A stretch of 30,794 nt of DNA, from NCBI GenBank assembly GCA_964486455.1, contig CAZAMP010000049.1, positions 1-30,794 of the forward strand, read 5' to 3'. Under the pieces are notes generated by a model. The model was not told the origin of the DNA. It was given only the letters and a program-made list of their open reading frames with translations, and did no database searches. The position numbers and the translations under genes were made by a program. Source of the DNA: CAZAMP01 sp964486455 (GTDB taxonomy: Bacteria > Eisenbacteria > RBG-16-71-46 > CAZAMP01). Shown piece after piece: positions 1 through 6,848 of the stretch. Positions within the stretch are counted from its first letter, which is position 1, and each line of letters begins with the position of its first letter.

Positions 1-1038
1 GGCTGGATCACCGGCCACTCCTACATCATCTACGGACCGCTCGCGAACGGGGCGACGACCGTGATGTTCGAATCGCTCCCGGTCTATCCGGATGCGGGTC
101 GATACTGGCAAGTCGTTGACGACCTCGGCGTGACGATCTTCTACACGGCGCCGACGGCCATTCGCGCGATCAATCGCGCGGGTAACGAACACGTCACGAA
201 GCACTCACGGAAATCACTCCGCGTACTCGGCACCGTCGGCGAGCCGATCAACCCGGAGACGTGGCGCTGGTATCACGACGTCGTGGGCGAGGGGCGCTGC
301 GCGGTTGTTGATACGTGGTGGCAGACCGAGACGGGCGGCATCCTCATCACGCCGCTCCCGGGTGTCACCCCGCTCAAGGCGGGTTCGGCCACTCTGCCGT
401 TCTTCGGTGTGAAGCCGCTCATCATGGACGGAGAGGGCGCATCGCTCGAGGGAAACGGCGTGAGCGGCAACCTCTGCATCGCGCAGTCGTGGCCCGGACA
501 GGCGCGCACCGTCTACGGAGACCACCAGCGATTCAAGGAAACGTACTTCAGCCAGCATCCGGGTCTCTATTTCACGGGTGACGGATGCAAGCGCGATGAG
601 GACGGCTACTACTGGATCACCGGTCGCGTCGATGACGTGATCAACGTGAGCGGGCATCGACTCGGCACCGCGGAGATCGAAAGCGCGCTCGTCGCGCACG
701 ATGCGGTCGCGGAGGCCGCGGTCGTGGGCTTTCCGCACGAGATAAAGGGTCAGGGGATCTTCGCTTACGCGTTGGTCAATCCCGAATTCGAGGATACCGT
801 GCCGGGAGAACTGGTCGGGGCGCTCAAGCAGCAGGTCCGTCACGTCATCGGGCCGGTGGCTTCCCCTGACGAGATCATGATCGCTCCGGGGCTTCCCAAG
901 ACCCGAAGCGGCAAGATCATGCGCCGTATTCTGAGACAGATCGCCGCGGGTGAATACGAAGGGCTCGGCGATGTCACGACGCTGGCCGAGCCGGCCGTCG
1001 TCGAAGCGCTGATCAACGAACATAAGAAGCTCACGTAA
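1..1038 (+). CDS. acs: Acetyl-coenzyme A synthetase, C-terminal part (5' end outside window)
   Basis: The reading frame is open from base 1, so the gene begins upstream of the window; 345 codons remain of a protein usually near 650 residues. The enzyme activates acetate with ATP and CoA to acetyl-CoA in the cytoplasm. Visible family motifs of the ANL adenylating superfamily are WWQTETGG (about residues 105-112 of this fragment), the YFTGDG...DGYYWITGRVDDVINVSGHR hinge/core region, and the C-terminal PKTRSGKIMRRILR. The Lys of SGK (bases 913-915) is the catalytic lysine that is reversibly acetylated in characterised Acs proteins. The full sequence of motifs fits Acs rather than a generic acyl-CoA ligase. 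The next gene follows in the same direction after about 90 bases. No truncation or frameshift is seen in the part present. Confidence 0.96.
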   Translation, partial: GWITGHSYIIYGPLANGATTVMFESLPVYPDAGRYWQVVDDLGVTIFYTAPTAIRAINRAGNEHVTKHSRKSLRVLGTVGEPINPETWRWYHDVVGEGRCAVVDTWWQTETGGILITPLPGVTPLKAGSATLPFFGVKPLIMDGEGASLEGNGVSGNLCIAQSWPGQARTVYGDHQRFKETYFSQHPGLYFTGDGCKRDEDGYYWITGRVDDVINVSGHRLGTAEIESALVAHDAVAEAAVVGFPHEIKGQGIFAYALVNPEFEDTVPGELVGALKQQVRHVIGPVASPDEIMIAPGLPKTRSGKIMRRILRQIAAGEYEGLGDVTTLAEPAVVEALINEHKKLT

Positions 1039-1056
1039 CGCAACACTCCTCAGTGG

Positions 1057-1072
1057 GTCGACGATTGTCGAC
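1057..1072. promoter_or_regulatory. Small perfect inverted repeat between acs and the dehydrogenase gene
   Basis: GTCGAC-GATT-GTCGAC forms a perfect 6-bp stem with a 4-base loop, 18 bases after the acs stop. There is no T-run, so it is a weak terminator at best. It could equally be an operator. No function can be assigned. Confidence 0.3.
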
Positions 1073-1130
1073 ACAATGGGGCGGCCGGGACGGTTTCGTC
1101 ACAAGACTTCAGGAAACGAAAGGACGAATC

Positions 1131-2609
1131 ATGTCTCGACGGTCCCTGGCTACCCTTGCCCTTCTCGTGATCGCCTTGGGGACGGCGCAATCCGTCCAGG
1201 CCGAGATCACGACGACGCGAATCGCAACCGATCTCAGACGACCGGTTCGCATGGTCTCACCTCTGAACGACGATCGCCTGTTCGTCGTCGAGCAGGCGGG
1301 CTTCATCACGATCCTCAATCCGGACGGAAGTGAGATTGGACAGTTCCTCGACATCGACGCGAAGGTCCCGAACATCTCCGGGAACGATGAGCGCGGCTTG
1401 CTAGGGCTCGCCTTCTCGCCGGACTACGCGAACGACGGTATCTTCTACGTCAACTACACTAATCTGCAGTCGAACACGGTCGTCGCCCGCTATCTCGTGA
1501 GCGGTGACCCGGACGTGGCGGATCCCGGCAGCGAAGAGATCTTCCTCACGATCTCCCAACCGTTCGCCAATCACAACGGCGGACATATGGAGTTCGGTCA
1601 CGATGGGATGCTCTACATCGGCATGGGCGATGGAGGCTCCGCGAACGATCCCGGCAACCGCGCGCAGAATGACGGGACGCTTCTCGGGAAGATGCTCCGC
1701 ATCGACGTGAGTGGCGGCTACGGTAGCGGGTACAGCGTTCCTGCTGACAACCCGAACGTCGGTGGCGCGGGGCGCGACGAGATCTGGGCGAAGGGGCTTC
1801 GGAATCCGTGGGTGTTCAGTTTCGACAGCGCAACGGGAGACATGTACATCGCTGACGTCGGTCAGAACGTCTACGAGGAAGTGGACGTGCAGCCGGCGGC
1901 TTCCGATGGCGGGGAGAACTACGGCTGGCGGCTCATGGAAGGTAATCACTGCTTCAATCCGCCGACAGACTGCAACGATGGCTCGCTGACGCTCCCGATC
2001 CACGAGTACACGCACGGTGGGAATCCGTTTCGCTGCTCGATCAGCGGCGGATACGTTTATCGCGGCTCCATCGACGCCATTGAAGGCCACTACTTCTTCG
2101 CTGACTGGTGCAGCAATCAGATCTGGAGCCTGATCTGGGACGGCGCGAACGGCATCTCGGAGCTCAACGACTGGACGAACGCATTCGTGCCCGATGTTGG
2201 AACGATCCGAAACATCTCCGCCCTCGGTCGGGACGCGGCGGGTGAGCTGTACATCATCGATCGTGGCACCAGCTCGGCGAACGGCGAGCTCTTCAAGATC
2301 ATCGACGAGACCGTGGGTGTGGAAGAGCAGTCCTCGCTCCCACCCTCGATCATCCACGCCGCGCCGAACCCCTTCTCACGGACCACGGAGCTCACACTCG
2401 ACGTCGCGGACGACCAGGCCGTCACCGTCACGGTATTCGATGCGCAGGGCAGGCTCGTCCGTGAGCTCGTCCGAAACGACATCATCGAGGGACCGGTGGC
2501 GTGGGACGGAACGGATACGCAGGGCAGGCGGGTTCCCGGCGGAGTGTACCTGGTCCGCGCGGAACGTGAGAAGCGCATCAGTCAGCTCCGCGTGACCGTG
2601 GTGCGGTGA
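1131..2609 (+). CDS. Secreted PQQ-dependent sugar dehydrogenase family protein with FlgD-like C-terminal domain
   Basis: The 492-residue product starts at the ATG at 1131, after an AAAGGA ribosome-binding site; an in-frame codon at 1053 is less likely because it would bury the signal peptide. Residues 1-24 form a classic Sec signal (RR, hydrophobic core, AQSVQA cleavage region). Residues about 25-400 are the glucose/sorbosone dehydrogenase six-bladed propeller, with NHNGGHMEFGHDGMLYIGMG and the GDGG...NRAQN...LLGKMLRIDV signature of PQQ-dependent soluble aldose dehydrogenases. Residues about 425-492 are a FlgD/T9SS-type Ig domain (APNPFS start, FDAQGRLVREL, PGGVYLVR). Such tails act in sorting or surface anchoring in FCB bacteria. 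The likely role is extracytoplasmic oxidation of sugars or aldoses; the true substrate and whether PQQ is bound are not shown by sequence. Confidence 0.88.
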   Translation: MSRRSLATLALLVIALGTAQSVQAEITTTRIATDLRRPVRMVSPLNDDRLFVVEQAGFITILNPDGSEIGQFLDIDAKVPNISGNDERGLLGLAFSPDYANDGIFYVNYTNLQSNTVVARYLVSGDPDVADPGSEEIFLTISQPFANHNGGHMEFGHDGMLYIGMGDGGSANDPGNRAQNDGTLLGKMLRIDVSGGYGSGYSVPADNPNVGGAGRDEIWAKGLRNPWVFSFDSATGDMYIADVGQNVYEEVDVQPAASDGGENYGWRLMEGNHCFNPPTDCNDGSLTLPIHEYTHGGNPFRCSISGGYVYRGSIDAIEGHYFFADWCSNQIWSLIWDGANGISELNDWTNAFVPDVGTIRNISALGRDAAGELYIIDRGTSSANGELFKIIDETVGVEEQSSLPPSIIHAAPNPFSRTTELTLDVADDQAVTVTVFDAQGRLVRELVRNDIIEGPVAWDGTDTQGRRVPGGVYLVRAEREKRISQLRVTVVR

Positions 2610-2652
2610 CGCCTTCGACCGGGGCCGCTGGCAATCGGTGAGCTTCGCAAGG

Positions 2653-2757
2653 TGGACGATCGGCGGGGTAGAAGACGCCCCGCCAGTCGTTGGTGCTGAA
2701 CGATGAAGTGCCCAGGTAGAGCTGCTCGGGCAACGACGACGTGTCGAGGGTCAGCAC
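2653..2757 (-). pseudogene. Remnant of a DUF72 family gene (N-terminus only)
   Basis: On the reverse strand a frame reads LPEQLYLGTSSFSTNDWRG followed by VFYPADRP (about 2653-2733). This closely matches the N-terminal motif of DUF72 proteins (YxGTSxxSxxDWxGxFYP). After DRP the similarity ends and the frame runs into the 3' end of the dehydrogenase gene, so the remaining 200 or so residues of a DUF72 protein are absent. A GTG near 2757 could have been the start. This looks like a decayed or deletion-truncated copy rather than a functional gene. The alternative is a chance match, but the run of identical motif positions argues against that. Confidence 0.55.
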
Positions 2758-2782
2758 ACGGCCTCCGGGGTTGACTCCGCTC

Positions 2783-2810
2783 TTGCCGTTCGCACGTATG
2801 ACTATATCAT
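2783..2810 (+). promoter_or_regulatory. Possible sigma70-like promoter for the PIG-L gene
   Basis: TTGCCG at 2783-2788, a 16-base spacer and TATCAT at 2805-2810 sit about 100 bases before the PIG-L start, in a locally AT-richer stretch. The -35 box is only a partial match. Confidence 0.3.
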
Positions 2811-2906
2811 TGGACTCCGCTCGCATCATCGCGCGCGGCCGCCGTGGCGGCATTCCGCCGTCGGCGCAGACGTTGCAAGGCCGGCGCGGCGACAGGGTTT
2901 TGAGAG

Positions 2907-3671
2907 ATGAATCAGAAAACCATTCTTGGGATCTTTGCCCATCCCGATGACGAATCGATGGGGCCGGGCGGTACGCTCTCCAAGTACGCGTCGCTCGGGC
3001 ATCGGGTCGCCTGCGTCACGGCGACCGACGGAGGGGCGGGGCGTCTCTTCGAAGAGCGACCGGCGGACAACGGGGAGCTCAAAGCCATCCGGCGGCGGGA
3101 AACCACCGCGGCCGCCGAGGTTCTGGGCATCGAATCGCTCGGTTTTCTCGGCTGGGAAGACGGCCGGCTCGCGGAGATGGACATTCTCGCCATCACCGAG
3201 ACGTTCGCGACCATCATCCGTCGGGTGAAACCGGATGTCGTGATGACATTTCACGGCGCCGGCATCTCACGACATCCGGATCACCGCATCGTGACGATGG
3301 CGCTGACGGACGCGTTCATCGGCAGCGGCCTGGTCGGCTATTTCGGGGAGGGCAAGGTCGAGATGCTCCCACCGCATACGCCGTCGAAGCTCTACCACAT
3401 GACCGTTGATGATGCGCGCCTGCGGGAGGTCGACTGGCCCAGGGAGGTCTACGCATCGACGCACGATGAGATCACCACCATCATCGACACGACCGCCTTC
3501 GCCGACACGAAGTGGGCCGCGATCGAGGCCCACGCGAGCCAGCAGGCCGGTCCGCCGTTTCGCGAGCTCTACGACGCCGGGATCTTCAATCAGGAGTTCT
3601 TCGTGCGGGTTCTTCCATCGTTCGAGGATGGCGATGGGCGCGAGGATGATCTGCTTGCCGGCCTGGCCTGA
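2907..3671 (+). CDS. PIG-L family (LmbE-like) N-deacetylase
   Basis: The 254-residue protein has the zinc-binding signature AHPDDE at residues 11-16 (H12, D14/D15) and the third zinc ligand in RHPDH at residues 122-126. These define the PIG-L/LmbE/MshB/BshB family, which removes acetyl groups from N-acetylglucosamine-type conjugates. It has no signal peptide, so it is probably cytoplasmic. Length and motif spacing are normal for BshB2/TIGR-type LmbE proteins, suggesting a small-molecule GlcNAc-conjugate deacetylase such as in low-molecular-weight thiol synthesis. No glycosyltransferase or Cys ligase partner is adjacent, so the substrate is unknown. The start ATG is preceded by AGGG about 10 bases upstream. 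It appears to be a single-gene unit. Confidence 0.9.
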   Translation: MNQKTILGIFAHPDDESMGPGGTLSKYASLGHRVACVTATDGGAGRLFEERPADNGELKAIRRRETTAAAEVLGIESLGFLGWEDGRLAEMDILAITETFATIIRRVKPDVVMTFHGAGISRHPDHRIVTMALTDAFIGSGLVGYFGEGKVEMLPPHTPSKLYHMTVDDARLREVDWPREVYASTHDEITTIIDTTAFADTKWAAIEAHASQQAGPPFRELYDAGIFNQEFFVRVLPSFEDGDGREDDLLAGLA

Positions 3672-4049
3672 TGCGGTCCGGCCTGACTCGATCTGACCTC
3701 TCTGGACATCGGTTGGGGCCGAGAGTGATCGACGGGAGTCCCAGGCTCAAACGAGTTAATCCATTTTGGATCAACGCCTTACCGCACATATGACGCATTG
3801 TCATGCGATACGCGGGTCTATGAACGGAGCGGGCCCTATACCCGGGTACAAAGTTAAGTTGTTGTCTGTAAATGCCTTGAGATTATCGAGTTATATGATC
3901 TATAGGCAATAAACTCGGGAGATTCCGTGGAGGCCGGCTCGGAGGTGAAACGGTCGGCGATGCGCGATGCGTTCGCACGGTCGTCGCGCGACAGGCAAGT
4001 GCCGGTATGCACGGTGGGCGCAGGATCTTCCGGCCAGCCCTCGGGCGGA
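3672..4049. other. Intergenic region with AT-rich patch and promoter-like boxes
   Basis: No credible gene is seen in these 378 bases between the PIG-L and cupin stops. Bases 3840-3926 are strikingly AT-richer than their surroundings. They contain TTGAGA followed 17-18 bases later by CTATAG/TATAGG on the forward strand, and on the reverse strand TTGCCT-16-GATAAT. A small hairpin ATGAC-GCATT-GTCAT lies near 3787-3801. A forward transcript from here would be antisense to the cupin gene. These boxes are imperfect and no product is identifiable. Confidence 0.3.
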
Positions 4050-4397
4050 TCAGCCACGCCCGTAGTCGTCCTCGAAGCGCTCGATATCATCTTCACCGAA
4101 GTAGTCGCCGCGCTGCACCTCGATGAAAGCGAACGGCTCGTCGCTCAGGCAGGCGATGCGATGACGCGCGCCGGTGGGTATGTCGACCGATTCGCCTGGC
4201 ATCAGCGTGATTTCCTCATCGTCGCGTGTGACCACGGCCTTGCCCGAGAGGGCATGCCAGTGCTCACTGCGTCGTTTGTGGCGCTGCAGGCTGAGCCGCT
4301 GGCCGGGGTTCACGACGATCCGCTTCACCTTGTGGTCCGGCTCGTCCGCCAGGACGACGTAGTAGCCCCACGGGCGATGACCTTCCTCTTTCTGCAT
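4050..4397 (-). CDS. Mannose-6-phosphate isomerase type II-like cupin
   Basis: The 115-residue protein is a single cupin domain matching the C-terminal isomerase half of bifunctional ManC/AlgA enzymes. RPWG is at residues 8-11, then KRIVVNPGQRLSLQRHKRRS leading into EHWHALSG, PTGARHRI around residue 75-81, and the terminal VQRGDYFGEDDIERFEDDYGRG-type ending. These are the metal-site histidines and the characteristic tail of phosphomannose isomerase type II. Stand-alone versions occur widely; they may isomerise mannose-6-P/fructose-6-P or act as a sugar-phosphate-binding cupin. The start is supported by a GGAGGAA ribosome-binding site just upstream on the reverse strand. It is divergent from the DUF89 gene across 132 bases and no GDP-mannose pyrophosphorylase gene is adjacent. 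Confidence 0.88.
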   Translation of the reverse strand: MQKEEGHRPWGYYVVLADEPDHKVKRIVVNPGQRLSLQRHKRRSEHWHALSGKAVVTRDDEEITLMPGESVDIPTGARHRIACLSDEPFAFIEVQRGDYFGEDDIERFEDDYGRG

Positions 4398-4529
4398 TGT
4401 TCCTCCAAGGAAGAGTGCAACGATCCTATCTTGATGGAAGAGGGCCGCGCTTTCAGCAGGAAAATCCCGCCGCCGGTTGGTAGCATGACGGTATCGTGTA
4501 TCCGAGTTTCTGATGGAGGACGTGAACGC

Positions 4530-5594
4530 ATGCCGGCCTTCGTGCGTCTATTGAACAGCGAGACATACCTTCCCGGTCTCTGGGACCTCCGAACCGATCC
4601 CGAGGCCCGCCGAGTTTGGGCCGAGCGGCTGCGGGAGAACATGGGGCACATCGTCGACGTCGTACGCTCGGGAGGGGACGCGGGCATGACCGCGGCGGCC
4701 TGTCGGGCCGAGATCCGGTGGCGTGAGTTTCTCTCGTGTCTCGATGAGCCCGAGATCAACGGCGAGCACCCGACCGTACATCACCTGACAAAGGTGAGGG
4801 ATGGATTGCTTCGAGAAGAAGGTGTGCCCGACGCGTATCATGACATCAAGCAGACGGAGAACGAACGATCTCTGGCGCTCTACCGCGATGAATCGTGGGA
4901 GGGGGACGGCATTGAGGAAGCGTTCTGGGGGGTCTTCGCGGGCAACGTGTTCGATCTGGCTTCTCCGAGCGTGGCTGCGGACTACCACGCCGGGCGCCTT
5001 CATTTCCCGGATCTGGTCCGGCGCGCCAGGGAGCGCCCGCTCGCGATCGACGATCGCCGTTCGTTTCGGGAGGCGCTCGCGTCGGTTCTCGGCGCTCGGG
5101 AGCCGACTGTCGTGATCCTGGTCGACAACGCGGGGATGGACTTCGTGCTCGGCTGCGTTCCTCTGGCCGGAGAGTTTCTGGCGGCGGGGTGCCGCGTGGT
5201 GCTTGCGGCGAACGAGCTGCCGTCGCTCAATGACATCACGGCCGATGAGGCGGGCGCGGTCCTGCGCGAGATAGCGGCGTGCGATCCGCGCATTCAGAAA
5301 TCGTTGGGTGACGGTATATTGAAGACTATATCCACGGGCAACGCCTCCCCGGGAATCGACTTTCGGCGTGTGTCCGACGCGCTCAATGCGGCTGCCGAGG
5401 CGGCGGATCTACTCGTCATCGAGGGGCAAGGCCGCGCCATCGAAACGACGTGGACGGCACAGCTTTCCGTTCCTACGCTCCGCCTGGCCACGCTCAAGAG
5501 CCCCATCGTGTCGCGGCGACTCGGCCTCGAGCCGTACGATTTGATCTTTGACTTTCGCCCGGCCGACGAGCAGCCTCCGGAGAGGCTTGACTGA
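4530..5594 (+). CDS. DUF89 family metal-dependent phosphatase, PANK4-like
   Basis: The reading frame is open much further upstream, but that part is antisense to the cupin gene. The ATG at 4530 has a GGAGGA site at 4515-4520 and gives a 354-residue product whose beginning (LLNSETYLPGLWDLR) matches the start of the DUF89 domain of human PANK4. Metal-site motifs are VDNAGMD (D199, N200, D204) and SLNDIT (N234, D235), followed by the C-terminal VIEGQGRAIETTW segment. DUF89 enzymes are damage-control phosphatases; the PANK4 branch hydrolyses 4'-phosphopantetheine and damaged derivatives, so a CoA-metabolite repair role is the best guess. It ends 65 bases before the adaptor gene of the efflux operon and may be cotranscribed with it, though no functional link is evident. 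Substrate is inferred from the subfamily only. Confidence 0.82.
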   Translation: MPAFVRLLNSETYLPGLWDLRTDPEARRVWAERLRENMGHIVDVVRSGGDAGMTAAACRAEIRWREFLSCLDEPEINGEHPTVHHLTKVRDGLLREEGVPDAYHDIKQTENERSLALYRDESWEGDGIEEAFWGVFAGNVFDLASPSVAADYHAGRLHFPDLVRRARERPLAIDDRRSFREALASVLGAREPTVVILVDNAGMDFVLGCVPLAGEFLAAGCRVVLAANELPSLNDITADEAGAVLREIAACDPRIQKSLGDGILKTISTGNASPGIDFRRVSDALNAAAEAADLLVIEGQGRAIETTWTAQLSVPTLRLATLKSPIVSRRLGLEPYDLIFDFRPADEQPPERLD

Positions 5595-5597
5595 AAC

Positions 5598-5666
5598 ATG
5601 ACCATCGATCTGACGTACTACGAACAGATTGTCTACTTCTCATCCGCGGGGGATTCCTATGAGTGA
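5598..5666 (+). CDS. Possible 22-residue leader peptide upstream of the efflux adaptor
   Basis: An ATG three bases after the DUF89 stop opens a frame MTIDLTYYEQIVYFSSAGDS, then YE and TGA. Its stop overlaps the adaptor start in TATGAGTGA, the arrangement of translational coupling. No clear ribosome-binding site is seen and no family is recognisable. It could be a leader peptide coupling DUF89 and adaptor translation, or chance. Confidence 0.22.
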   Translation: MTIDLTYYEQIVYFSSAGDSYE

Positions 5667-6840
5667 GACCAACGCCCAGCCCGGCGCGCGTCGACGGAAA
5701 CGGCGACTCCCGCTGCTGATCGGGCTGTTTGTGATCGTGGTCGCCGTCGTCGTGATTCTGGCCCTCGTTCAGAACGGCGGAGGGTCGCCGGTCGCGTCGG
5801 CCGATGAATCCGACAGCACGGCCGTCGAACCCGGTGAAGAGCGCGACGGCGACGAAAAGGGTGACAAGGATGGCGACAAGAACGGCGACGACCGTGTGCC
5901 GATCGAAGTCGCGTCCGTCAGCCGGAGTGACGTCCCGGCCTTCTTCACCGGAACCGCGGTTCTCGAGGCGGAGAACGAAGCCGAAATCATCGCGCGCGCG
6001 GCAGGGAACGTGGAAGCGATCCACGTTGAGGAGGGTGATCGCGTTCATGAGGGCAGTCTGCTTCTGGAGCTCGACGGCCGTGAACAGGAGATCGCTTTGC
6101 AGGAAGCGAAAGCGAGCACCGAGCGCCTCCGGCACGAGCTGCAACGGCTCGAGTCGCTCTACGAGCAGAGCCTCGCGAGCGAACGCGACCTCATGGGCAC
6201 GCGCGCCGAATTCGGGGCGGCCGAAGCGCGTCAGAAGGCTGCCGCACTGACCAATACCTTCACGGAGGTGCGGAGCCCTTTCGACGGTGTCGTCACGCAA
6301 CGGTTCATAGGGCTGGGGCAACCGGTAGCACCCGGCGCACCGCTCTTCCGGGTGGCGGATTTCAATCCCCTGCTCGTTCGCGTCTTCATGCCGGAGCGCG
6401 TCGTCCAGAAGATCTCGGTGGATCAGCGCGTTCGCATCGAGGCGGACGCAAAGCCAGACATCGAGTACTCGGGCCGGGTGGCGCGGATCGCCCCGGTCGT
6501 GGATCGTCGCACCGGGACCATCAAAGTTACTCTGGAGCTCGATAAGAACGACGAAGGCACGTTGATGCCCGGCTCATTCGTTCGCGTGTTCATCGAAACT
6601 GACCGACACGCGGAAGCTTTGGTGGTGCCGGGCCGGGCCGTCGTCGAGGAAGGGGGCGAGAGCTTCGTCTACCGCGCGGAGAGCGACAGTGTTCGCCGCG
6701 TGAGGGTCGAGGCGGGCTACGTGCACGGCGACCTCACCGAGATCCTCACGGGGCTCGAGGAAGGTGAGCGGGTTGTCACCGCCGGCCAGGGTTCGCTCAA
6801 GGACGGGACCAAGGTCCGCATCATCAACGCCGAAGACTAG
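5659..6840 (+). CDS. RND efflux periplasmic adaptor (membrane fusion protein, HlyD/AcrA type)
   Basis: The 393-residue product starts at the ATG at 5659, after GGGGGA; a TTG at 5629 is less likely. Residues about 12-38 are an Arg-rich stop-transfer followed by one membrane-spanning helix or uncleaved signal. A very acidic Asp/Gly/Lys linker follows (residues about 62-79, DGDEKGDKDGDKNGDD), then the lipoyl-type half (AGNVEAIHVEEGDRVHEGSLL), a short helical hairpin, the second lipoyl half (VRSPFDGVVTQRFIGLGQPV), beta-barrel and membrane-proximal domains. It would bridge an inner-membrane RND permease to an outer-membrane channel. It lies directly upstream of two RND permease genes with 8 bases to the first, so all three form one operon. 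The linker resembles calcium-binding DxDxDG repeats, but this may be simple low complexity. No outer-membrane factor gene is seen in the window. Confidence 0.92.
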   Translation: MSETNAQPGARRRKRRLPLLIGLFVIVVAVVVILALVQNGGGSPVASADESDSTAVEPGEERDGDEKGDKDGDKNGDDRVPIEVASVSRSDVPAFFTGTAVLEAENEAEIIARAAGNVEAIHVEEGDRVHEGSLLLELDGREQEIALQEAKASTERLRHELQRLESLYEQSLASERDLMGTRAEFGAAEARQKAAALTNTFTEVRSPFDGVVTQRFIGLGQPVAPGAPLFRVADFNPLLVRVFMPERVVQKISVDQRVRIEADAKPDIEYSGRVARIAPVVDRRTGTIKVTLELDKNDEGTLMPGSFVRVFIETDRHAEALVVPGRAVVEEGGESFVYRAESDSVRRVRVEAGYVHGDLTEILTGLEEGERVVTAGQGSLKDGTKVRIINAED

Positions 6841-6848
6841 GAGGACGG

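Noticed and set aside
3927..4529. N-terminal 200-codon extension of the DUF89 frame
   Set aside because: It is antisense to the well-supported cupin gene, and the ATG at 4530 has a good ribosome-binding site and matches the start of the DUF89 domain.
5494..6321. A 275-residue reverse-strand frame over the adaptor gene
   Set aside because: Shadow of the adaptor coding sequence, with no start signal or domain.
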